From Incurvaria masculella (taxonomy: Eukaryota > Arthropoda > Insecta > Lepidoptera > Incurvariidae): 64,000 nt of DNA. This document shows, in pieces, positions 35,301-47,300 of the stretch. Both the position numbers and the translations under genes were made by a program. Each line of letters begins with the position of its first letter. The stretch's first letter is position 1. The notes beneath the pieces were generated by a model, which saw nothing but the letters and a program-made list of their open reading frames with translations, was not told the origin of the DNA and made no database searches. The stretch covers positions 5,962,001-6,026,000 of the forward strand of contig OX335665.1 in the NCBI GenBank assembly GCA_946894095.1, given 5' to 3'.

Positions 35301-38300
35301 TCCAAATAGAACTCAAGACTGATAATGGATTTTTAATATTTTTTCGTCCATCACGTACTATTAATAATAATTTTAGTAATTTTCATGATTGCTGAAGGTT
35401 TTCGACAAAAATCCCATGTGACAAGTCTTACTGGAGCTTGCGGCCATAGATCCTCACCACTACCCACGTTTATTAGCTAAGACCGAAAGGTTAATTCAAC
35501 GAGTGCAGAATGCTTGTGCAAGATTTTGTTTCCCTATTCCTAAGCGTACCCATATCACCCCTCATTTAAACGATAAAGGCATTTTAAAAATGGTGACCAG
35601 ACGAGAGTTGCACCTAGCTTGTCTCGTTTTTAGCCTCATAAGGACGAATGAGCCTGAATATCTATACAAGAAACTCGCCTGGTCACAGGATTCCCATAGA
35701 TATAAAACCAGGGCCAGTTCCTATCTTTTAAAGGTGCCGCGTCATGTATCCGTTGGATTTGAGGGCTGTTTCAAATACAGCGCAACCAAGTGCTGGAATA
35801 ATCTGCCTCCTCCGGTGAGAAATAAACATTCCCACGGTAGTTTTAGACGAGCGTGCAAGTCCTGGCTTCTTGCGCTCCAACGCGGAAAGTCATTTTAAGT
35901 TACACATTTTAAAATCTATAACATTATATTAGCTCTTTTTGTGTTCCTTGAGAAGTTCTTTGAAATGAAAATGCCCCCTCAAAATGTTTTACGTGTTTTA
36001 TAAGATAAAATTGTATCTCGTAATTGAATTTAATTGTGTTGTTAAATAGTTCGTGTGATCGTATTTTTGTGTTTTTCTTTAATTGTGTAAAGTATTTTTT
36101 TTTTCCCTCGTGTGTTCTCTTTGACAATAATTTAACTAATTGGTCTATGTCATGTTTTTTTAAGGGTTTACTTACTGTATTTTTTCTGGTTTTATGTATT
36201 ATGTTTCCTCACTCACGACAAACAGCTGTTGCTCTCACCTTATGTTAGTCGTAAGTGTGTCCGGACCAGCGTAAAATCGGCGCTGTAGTTCACTCATCAA
36301 GAGGGACCTGCAGCACAAAATGCTGAGCTGGCTCCTTTTTTTTCTCCACAAATGTGTATTTTGAATTTTGTAAGTGTTCTAAGTTATGTTGAGAAAAAAT
36401 AAACGTATTTTCTTTCTTTCTTTCTTTCTTACTGCGCCACCCACCACCTTGGCTCCCTGAAAAGGGGACCAGCCGACACGGCCCCGCTTACACCTGATGC
36501 GGGGCCCACCACTTCTCCGGCGTGCTTGAGGTCGGCGGGCTGCTGCCTGCACCTGATCTCCGCCGCCGGAGGACTGAGGCGCAATACCCGGCGCCGCGCG
36601 CAAGAAATTCTGCGTGCCGGCGCCCAGCAGTTCGGCGGATGAGGGGCTCTCCGAGATGGGGGCGGTGGAGGCCTGCGTGTCAAGGCCACCACCCACCGTT
36701 CGAAGCCTGGCTCACGTCGTCCCGGAGAGCGCCGCCACCACGGCCTGCACCCACCGGCGCGCTTTGAGGAGGCCCCCTCTCGCCGCCGGTGGAGAAGATA
36801 CCGTTTATTTATAGTATTTTTATATGTTTCTGTTATATGTAAAAATAGTGTAAATATTGCGTGAAATTAAATATATACGTAATAATAAAGTTGTTTTTTC
36901 ACATTAGAAATCTGAAAGTAATATGATTTCTAGATATAAGCAAAAACAGCATGTGATTTCTACATTTAGTCAAAAAAGTTCGGAAATGGACACCATTTCC
37001 GTAATGTATTTTGTACAGAAAAAGAAAACATACATTAACGAGAATAGGTTGTCCCTAGACGAGGAATCATATATTGTAAGAATGACACTTCTAATCGTCA
37101 GACTTAGTCCCGATTGCACGAAGAGGCGGCTGAGTTAATCAATGTTCAAACACGTCACTTTTAGTGAACCGCATGGAGTTTCTTCCATACTGCCCATACA
37201 AAGTGACGTGTTTAATCATACGTTGACGTTGATTTTGATTTTTTGTCCTTTCGTGCACTCGGCCCTTAGTTAACTTGGGGTGCCTCGTCTAACTTTGCGA
37301 TTTGGCTAGTACCAGGGCCTCAACAGATAACATGTCCCCATCTTACCAAGCGGCTTGATCGCTTTCTTCTCGGCGTCCAGGCCGGCGAAGGAGTAGACCA
37401 GGTGCGTGCACAGCGGAGGGTCGAGCCGGTCGAGCGGGAACGAGCCGTCGCCCTTCCTGTAGACGGCCCACGTGGCCACGTAGCACACCACCACCTTGTC
37501 GTGCGGCGGACCTGCGGACGCGAACGTGCATTGTTTGTAATTAGCATTGATGTGTGCGGCCGCCGAAGTACTCAATGGCCTGGAGGACTTTCTTTTGGTC
37601 ATCCCCCCTCCCCCCCGTCGTTCAAATGGTCTTTCCTTTCCCCCAGATCTGCCAGATTTTGGGGGGAATTCGACCCCTCCGCCCCCACTTCCACCCGCCG
37701 ATGTATAGAGGATATTAACGTTTCAGCGCCATCGAACGGTGTAGAATTTCTAATTGATAACAACAGAACCAAAATATCTCAACTTCGGGTAGGTTGAGAT
37801 ATTTTTGCCGCAACTACTATGGCTATATTTAACATTTATAGTTAGTTGTTGAATTTGGCTGCGCCCGAGGTCGAAATTCATAAGACATTTGAAGGTCTCT
37901 ATAAGATCTTTCCTTTCTCTAAACTAATGCAAAGTGCACAATTCTAGCATCCGAAGTTCATAAGGCCTTTGAAGATCTCCCCTTTCTAGACGCTCTTGCA
38001 AACTACGCATAACTAGCACCCGGAGTCGAAATTCATAAGCCCTTTGAAGGTCTCCCCTTTCTAGACGCCCTTGCAAACTACGCAAAACTAGCACCCAAAG
38101 TCGAAATTCATAAGGCCTTCGAAGATCTCCCCTTTCTAGACGCTCTTGCAAACTACGCAAAACTAGCACCCGAAGTCGAAATTCATAAGGCCTTTGAACA
38201 TCTCCCCTTTCTAGACGTTCTTGCAAACTACGCAAAACTAGCACCCGAAGTCGAAATTCATAAGGCCTTTGAACATCTCCCCTTTCTAGACGCTCTTGCA

Positions 38301-41300
38301 AACTACGCAAAACTAGCACCCAAAGTCGAAATTCATAAGGCCTTTGAAGGTCTCCCCTTTCTAGACGCCCTTGCAAACTACGCAAAACAAGCACCCAAAG
38401 TCGAAATTCATAAGGCCTTCGAAGATCTCCCCTTTCTAGACGCTCTTGCAAACTACGCAAAACTAGCACCCGAAGTCGAAATTCATAAGGCCTTTGAACA
38501 TCTCCCCTTTCTAGACGCTCTTGCAAACTACGCAAAACTAGCACCCGAAGTCGAAATTCATAAGGCCTTTGAACATCTCCCCTTTCTAGACGCCCTTGCA
38601 AACTACGCAAAACTAGCACCCGAAGTCGAAATTCATAAGGCCTTTGAAGATCTCCCCTTTCTAGACGCCCTTGCAAACTACGCAAAACTAGCACCCGAAG
38701 TCGAAATTCATAAGGCCTTTGAAGATCTCCCCTTTCTAGACGCCCTTGCAAACTACGCAAAACTAGCACCCGAAGTCGAAATTCATAAGGCCTTTGAAGA
38801 TCTCCCCTTTCTAGACGCCCTTGCAAACTACGCAAAACTAGCACCCGAAGTCGAAATTCATAAGGCCTTTGAACATCTCCCCTTTCTAGACGCCCTTGCA
38901 AACTACGCAAAACTAGCACCCAAATCGAAATTCATAAGGCCTTTGAAGATCTCCCCTTTCTAGACGCCCTTGCAAACTACGCAAAACTAGCACCCGAAGT
39001 CGAAATTCATAAGGCCTTTGAAGATCTCCCCTTTCTAGACGCCCTTGCAAACTACGCAAAACTAGCACCCGAAGTCGAAATTCATAAGGCCTTCGAAGAT
39101 CTCCCCTTTCTAGACGCCCTTGCAAACTACGCAAAACTAGCACCCGAAGTCGAAATTCATAAGGCCTTCGAAGATCTCCCCTTTCTAGACGCCCTTGCAA
39201 ACTACGCAAAATCCGACGAAATGTCTTGTAGATTATTTTCCGGCAGAGATAAATGAAACGGCTGACAAACATATTGTCGAATCCGAGTTTGTGTGGAATG
39301 AACGAGGGAGAGATCGATCAAACGCTGAATGGAAAAAAAAGAAACTGAATATAAATCATATATTCTTTCCATGCCCACAAGAAAATCTTTAGGAAATTTT
39401 CACAAGTAAATGGCTACAAAGACATTGTTTGCAAGTGAGTAGTAATTCATAGCTTTTCGAATAAAACTCCATATAAATGACACCAGTATTGTTAGTAGTA
39501 GTATTGTTCTTGATAAATATGAATTCCTTGAGGAAAAACTATTGTTACTATCCTATTATCCTTATGTTGACGTGATATATGATATCAAAAATTACGATGG
39601 CTGTATACACCTAAACCTATTAATTAGGATAATTTTGTATGACTATAAACCTCAATTTTTTTAAACTTTATATGTGTAATGTAAACTACTCAAGATTGTG
39701 AGCGGTAGTATTGAAAATGGGGCAACTAAATTATTCATTAATGTATTAATTAAACTAGTTTGTCGGCTCTTCACGAACCGACAGATTGATAACGTGTCCA
39801 AGTGTAGGTATCCTACCTATGGATAAGAAATAAAATGATAGCAAAGGAGATACGCAAGTGTTGGGTAATCCAATAGAAAGATAAATTGAAAAGGAAAGCA
39901 AACTTCGAAGAGTGTAACTCAGTAGACATAAACGAATCTTCCAAAAAACCGGTCAAGTGCGAGTCGGACTCGCACACGAAGGTTTCCGTACCATCGCACA
40001 AGACTGAACACAAAAAAATCACGTTTTTTGTATGGAAGCCCCTTTAATTTTTATTATTTTTAAACTTTACCTATTTTTTGTTATAGCGGCAATTTAAATA
40101 CACATTCTGTGAATATTTCTGCTGCCTACCTATTGCGGTTCATGAGATACAGCCCTGTGACAGGCGGACGGACGGACGGACGGACAGCGGAGGTTTGGTA
40201 ATTGGGTTTCGTTTTCATCCTTTGGGTACGGAACTCTAAAAACCAGCCTCACCACACACGACGTTCGAAATGCATACCTACTGCATTTCATAAGATGACG
40301 CACACTGCAACCGTGTGAGTCAACTTGTTTGTGAGACACCTCACACATTTACCGGGTGCCTCGTTGGTCTTTAGCAGGTCAATGGTCGGTGACCGCAAGT
40401 CGAAGGAACGGCATGGTAAGGGGAGGTCAGAGTGGTCAGTCTGAGTTCTCACCTAAATTGGCGTTTACGGCAAACCGATCGACTGGCGTTTTCTCCAAAC
40501 TCCATACAAGTTTTTACTAGATATTCTGTGGTTTTACTTTTTCAAGCTGGCAAAGGCAAACGCGGACTTCCGATTTGTATGAAAACTCGGAGTGGACGTA
40601 AACGGCAACGTCGACGTATTTACGGCAACGTTGAGTAAGCTGTCAAATCAAGCTCGGACTCGCAAATGTTAGTTCGATTAACGCCCACTGCGCGCGCTCT
40701 TCAATTTCTCCATACATTTGAAAACGCCAGTCGATCGGTTTGCCGTAAACGCCAATTTAGGTGAGAACTCAGACTGACCACTCAGAAAACGGAAATCGTC
40801 AGGGATCGAACTGTATACGGCTCCGGGTTCTAAGGACCTTCATTCATCATATACGATGTAGGCTCGATGTGACGCAAGTCACTTACTCTATTTTCGCTTA
40901 TAACTAAAAAACCACTCATCCGATTCTAATGCGGTTTGTATCTACGTATAACTTGACTCATTCCAAGCCGTAGAGGCTACGTACCATTACACTGAATCAC
41001 CTAATGGGTGAGTAGTGCGGTTAAATGAGAGAAGTCGGGAATAAAAACTATAGTTTTTACTCAGACCTTAACGCAGACGGAGCCGGAGGATCTCCAAGTT
41101 TTTACTCTCTATTCCAGGATTTCTTAACCAGGTTTATTTTTATTTTTTAATATTATTTGGTAATTCAACAGCGTGTTACATCGCAAGCTAAATTATGTTG
41201 GTATATTTCATGAAATTAAAATATTGAACGTTGTTGTATTTTTAATGTTTGTGTGGTAATCAATAAAAACGTATTTTTTTCGAAATGCCTCGTTTTCTTT

Positions 41301-44300
41301 CCCTTCAATTAATTTTTAAAATGATCCGAAATATTTTCTGAAATTTCTGAAGTGCTAAATTTGGCTTCATGACTAAAAAAAGGTTAAAAAACATCTATTC
41401 CATAAGGTATGCGTAATAAAAATCAGTATTAAAGTGAATTGAGGATGCAGATAAAATATTTTTTTGAAGATCAAATTGATGCATCGGGTCTATGGCCTTA
41501 TTTTTGACCATATTTTATAGAAAGTGCGACAAATGACACCTTCAGTGTCGAGCAGGCCTATTCCTGGAATTCCGTAATCAGGAATCAGGAATCCTGAGTC
41601 TAGAAAACCGCTGTTGTAGCGGTTTTAAAAAGCGACTTTCATGACGAAAATATTCCAGAGCATCGTTTTTGAATTAATCAATGTTTTCCGTTAAAAAAAT
41701 CGCTTCGAAAACAGCCATAAAAGCGATTTTCTGGAATTATGATTCCTGATTGCTAATTATGGAATTCCAGGAATAAGTCCTGCAGGCCATAAACGTAGAA
41801 ACCCCTGTCCCATACCCGCTTGACTGTAGAGTTTGACCTTTCTGTTCCTTAGGTATTTTTCCCGCATGCCAGATTAGCCCTACTCTCGTACTATTTTCAC
41901 GCCCAAAATCTCTGTCAATATCCACCTTTTTTTTTTATGCGACCTGACATGGATGGCTAATACCACACAACTACCGTTATGATATTAGCCCAATACACCA
42001 CATTCCCGAAGGAATTAGGTGCCATGCCAGGACCTTCCCTTTATGAGCACGGCTACCTCGACGGCTACATTGAACTGGATGGAAAACACGGACAATTTTT
42101 CATTGCCGCTTCCGACCATCTTTTCATCCAATGCGATGGTACCAACCCGGGCGGGCTTAAACCCTATCACCTAGTAGGGGAAGGGGACCTACAGTTTGAC
42201 ATGGATTCCGAACCATGGAGCACTCGCATTCGTGACGAAATGCACTTATCGAACTCTGAAAGAGAAAGACAGTGGTGCAAGTTGGTATTGAACCCGGGCC
42301 TCTGGTACGCTAGGCCAGTCCCCGCGCCACTAGGCTACGAGCCGCTCCTTAGATACAACCTACTATCCCGTTTGCAATCACGGGCATTTTGGCGTCAAAC
42401 ACTCTATCGACAGGACGGAAGCCAAGTGGTTACATTTCCTGTCGCCACGATATATTTAGAAACATCTATGCAAACTGGTAGGTATGCGTAATAAAAAGCA
42501 GGATTACATTTTGGGGATCGATGATGGAGAGATTTTTTTTTTATTGATACATCAGGCCTGTGACGTTATTTTTGGCAGTATTTCATTGAAAGCGCAACAT
42601 ATTGCTGGCTCTTCTATGTACTTAGCTAAAATTCTTCACCCTTGGACATTTCCACAGACATCTTTTACAATGTACACGCCCGTGAGGCCTCAGGAACTAC
42701 TCGGACAATAGCTTTACGGCTGATTAGGAAGGCAATTGTTTGCTAAGTAAAAGTTAGAAGTGACTACCTAGTGAGGAGTGAGAGTTCGCGAGGCGACAGA
42801 GCGCCTCCGCTCTTTGGTGTCATGCTCAAAGACATTGAATGGTCACGCTGGAACGATATTGGGAATATACACCACGGGCTCATATCATAACGGTAGTTGT
42901 GTGGTATTAGCCACGTCTTATAAAACAATATTTGGTTCGGATATTAGCAAGCGCATATATTGATAATTTTAAATGTATTTAATGGATATCTCATTAATTT
43001 GAAGCAGGATCCGGGTTCCGACGAGTGTCACGACCAATACTTTTTAGGGTTCCGTACCCAAAGGGTAAAAACGGAACCCTATTACCAAGCCTCCGCTGTC
43101 CGTCCGTCCGTCCGTCCGTCCGTCCATCACAGGGCTGTATCTCATGAACTGTAATAGGTAGGCAGCTGCAATTTTCACAGAATATGTATTTATTTTGCCG
43201 CTATAACAAAAATAGGTAACATTAAAAATTGATGAAAATAAAAGGGCGCCCCCATACAAAACACCTGATTTTTTGGTCTTAAATCTTGTACGATGGTATG
43301 GAACCTTTCGTGTGCGAGTCCGCTCGCGCTTGGCCGGTTTTTCAGACTATTATCAAAATTGTATTACAATGCTTCAAATGTACATGTCGCTGGAACTCAA
43401 ATTAAAGCGCATATATTAAGGTATTTTTATCTTTTTTTATCTTGCGTTTATTTATACATATATATTTTTTATGCAACCGGCCGGCAATCCGGCAAATGGA
43501 TGACCGTTATGATATTAGCCCATTACACCACATTCCCGAAGGAATTTGGTGCCATGCCGGGCCCTTCCCTTTATGAGTACGGCTACATTGAACTGCGGGC
43601 CTATTCCTGGCATTCCGTAATCAGGAATCCAGAGTCTGGAAAACCGGTTTTTTAGCGGTTTTGAAAGCGATTTTCAAAACCCCGGAAACTATGCTCCGGA
43701 AAATATTCCGGAGCATAGTTTTTTTAATTAAGGTGGCCCATCCCGCTCATCTCCCCATACAATAGGGGAAAGAAGATCACGCCCATATTTCTTGTCAGAG
43801 ATCCAAAATTTTGCTCAAAATAGCTTTATTTGATCGAACTAGATGTCTGATGACCATTGGCATTGTAAAGTTGTGTTTGGTTTCTAAGTTATAAGGTCCG
43901 AAAGTTCGTATTTTTCGCGCGTTTTATACAATAACTTTGGAGGCGGATTACGCAATGATGAAGTAAGAACATCGTAAAAAGATTAGTCATCAGACATAGC
44001 TTATTTAATAAAGATTTATGATCTATTTGGCTTTTGTTAGATTTTTGACTACAGCGGTCGTGGTTTACTCTTAGCTATAAGTCGTTTTGAAATTAAAATT
44101 TCCGTAAATGTTACCAAATCATACACTATGCACATTTTATTTTTTGTGGACATGTTGCATCTTCCTCATCACGGAGCCTGTCTTATTCTTGGAAACAGAA
44201 AAGGTCCCAGAGCGCAACAGCACGGTTTTGTACCTTGCCCGCAAATGAGTTGAGGCCGCCGGGTTGGGCCACCTTAATCAAGGTTTTCCGTTAAACAACT

Positions 44301-47300
44301 CGCTTTGAAAATCGCTATAAAAGCCGTTTTCTAGACTCAGGATTTCTGATTCCTGAATACTGAATGGCAGGAATAGACCTGCTGGATGGAAAACACGGAC
44401 AATTGTTCATTGCCGCTTCGACTATCTTTCATCCGATGCAATGGTACCAACCCGGGCGGACTTAAGCCCTACACACAGTTTTACATGGATTCGAAATCAT
44501 GGAGCAGCTCGCATTCGTGACCTTCGTACTTATCCAACTCGGAAAAAGAAAGAAAGTGGTGCACGGGTCGAGGATTCGAACCCAGAACTCTGGTATGCTA
44601 GGCAAGTCCCCGCGCCACTAGGCTACGAGCCGCTCATATTTGCGAGTAACCATTGTAAGCGTGTGGTTTATTTTTAGTCGTATTCAGAGAGCACCTGGCA
44701 AAACTTAGTACGAGATTAGCACCGCACTAACCATACATAACCTGGTTTAGTCCATCGGATTAAGGTTAATCCGCCCACTCTGAATACGACTGCTAGTATT
44801 TATTGACTAACCTAACCTAACCATATTTTCGAGTAACCATTGTAAGCGTGTGGTTTATTTTTAGTCGTATTCAGAGAGCACCTGGCAAAACATAGTACGA
44901 GATTAGCACCCCACTAACCATACATAACCTGGTTTAGTCCGGCGGATTAAAGTTAATCCGCCCACTCTGAATACGACTGCTAGTATTTATTTACTAACCT
45001 AACCTAACCTAACCATATGTTTATTTAGACTTTCACTGTTGTTACACATTATTATTAAAATGTTTTCGGATAGACAGTGTTATAAATCGCTTACTTGTTC
45101 ACCGTCGTGGTCTCCGTTATTGTCGCAACATAGCACTACGAGGCTTCAGTTGCCGATACCATCGAGTAGGGACACCGTTAGCATCGTTTGCACGTACAAA
45201 TTCATCGCTGAGCAACGTGCTGTGGAACTACCCTCATCGGCGGCTGGAGCTACCCACAGCTACAATCTTCGCAGCCGGCGTCCTGCAGTTGACTTCTGAC
45301 TGGACGACGTGTCGGAAGTCCTCCAGGTCGCGCCGCGAGTCCTGAAGAAGTCCACAATGCGGTGGACGAAACGTCGACTTAAACAAGTAAGCGATTTATA
45401 ACACTGTCTATCCGAAAACATTTTAATAATAACCTAACCCTATTTGCGAGTAACGATTGTAAGCGTGTGGTTCATTTTTAGTCGTATTCAGAGAGCACCT
45501 GGCAAAACATAGTACGAGATTAGCACCCCACTTACCATACATAACCTGGTTTAGTCCGGCGGATTAAAGTTAATCCGCCCACTCTGAATACGACTGCTAA
45601 TATTTATTGATTAATGTTTATTCCTTAGTGACAAGTTTTTCTTTGGTGACTAATAACTATTACTTGTGTACGGGCAAACCTAAAGCAGGGTGATTATTTG
45701 CGGTCCGTTTCCCGCCGTCACTGTCACGCTCCAGTTTGCTGCGAAGGCGTTTCCACTAATTTGCCGCCAAAAAGACAGGTCGCTCGGATCGCTTGCGGTA
45801 ACTAACCAGTTTTCGGTTTCGTTGGCGCAGTGTGTGTGTGCAAATGTCACGGACGTAGCGACGGTCAAGCGAGAACATTTGACCAGGCTCGAATCCCCCC
45901 TGGGGATATAATTGTTCGCGTACTTGTACAATCAAACTCATTTGTATCTTTACGCAGGGCTTGTGTTGCCACGGTCTGTTTCGCTTATTTCATACTAGTA
46001 CTCTGTGTTTTGATATTGCCCCCTACGGGATTCATGCTTCATGTAACCTGCACTCTTGTGATCTTGTTATAATTTTTTCAACTGAGACTGGACATGACTG
46101 TGAACAGTCAAGTATTTTGTATTCAGATCCATAAGGGCGTAATTGAATATTTGTCTGATTTGAGAACAGAAAGCACCTGATACTTACAGTTTTATCTTTT
46201 TAGGTTTTTAGGGTTCCGTACGCAAAGGGTGAACACGGAACCCTATTAATAGGCCTCCGTTGTCCGTCCGTCCGTCCGTCTGTCACAGGGCTGTATCTCA
46301 TGAACCGTTATAGGTAGGCAGCTGAAATTTTCACAGAGTGTGTATTAAATTTGCCGCTATAACAAAAAATTGCCAAAATAAAAATATAATAAAAATTAAA
46401 GGGGCCATGTTGCCACTGGATCAGTGCCATTAAAAAAGCTTGTTTTTTGTTTTGAATCTTGTACGATGGTACGGAACCCTTCGTGTGCGAGTCCGACTCG
46501 AACTTGACCGGTTTTTTTTACTATCGAAAATTCTTGTGGTTTTGTTTAAGTATTACTAAATGTTGTTTTACTTAGAACCTTATCAAACTGAACTTTGACG
46601 ACTACTAAAGCAAGATATTATTTTATATGTGACTGTACATAGTTGTATTGTATTGTTTATTCATCATCCATAGACTCACTACGCTACGTGTCGGTCTGCT
46701 CGGATTTGTCATATTTTAACATTTTAACATTGGACAAACTGAACTAAAATTATATTCTTGTTGGTTCAGAACTTTTCTTTTGTTTAACATTTTTATTTTT
46801 AATAAAATGATGTTTTGTTTTGTTAAATATGTTAGGTTAAGTTATCATTCTGTTATTATTACGCATGCTGTGTTCGCCACTTGTGGGGTGTATATAATAT
46901 AGCGTTCGTGTACACGAACGCTATATTTTTGTAACACATCTCCTTTTGTAAAGTGTACGTGTAAGTGTAAGTGTAAAAAATAAATAAATACTAAACTAAA
47001 ATTTGGATTTTCAGAGCCCTTGTCATTATTGATACGAAATTGTATCAAATTAAAGATTTCCTTGATGATAGATGGGGACCGGGGACCTCACGGGGACTAG
47101 GTGCCATGCCAGGACTTTCCTTTTATTGCACAACTGGATGGAAAACACGGAAAACAATCTCATTGCCGCTTAGAACATCGTTCATTCAATGCAATGGTAC
47201 CAACCTGGGCGGGATAAACCCTACCACCTAGAAAGTGAGCCACAGTTTAACGTCGCTTACATCACACACGAAGGTCCTGACATGACATATATGGCTACCA

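Larger units (their letters stand above)
43487..44637 (-). repeat. SINE-1 copy interrupted by nested MITEs
   Basis: The SINE reads 43487-43595 and then continues at 44382-44637. The break falls in CTACATTGAACTG/GATGGAAAAC. Near 44570 its minus strand has the perfect box B GGTTCGAATCC. Confidence 0.85.

Noticed and set aside
36429..36767. GC-rich open frames after the LINE tail as a gene
   Set aside because: Open in several frames, no recognisable domain or splice context.
37924..39272. Long minus-strand reading frames (331 and 119 codons) encoding an Arg/Leu-rich repeat
   Set aside because: They are the 75-bp minisatellite read in one of its open frames; no promoter, splice or start context, and broken by a one-base loss.
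45690..46072. Overlapping frames of 60-83 codons on both strands
   Set aside because: No motif, no splice logic and no repeat match in the window.
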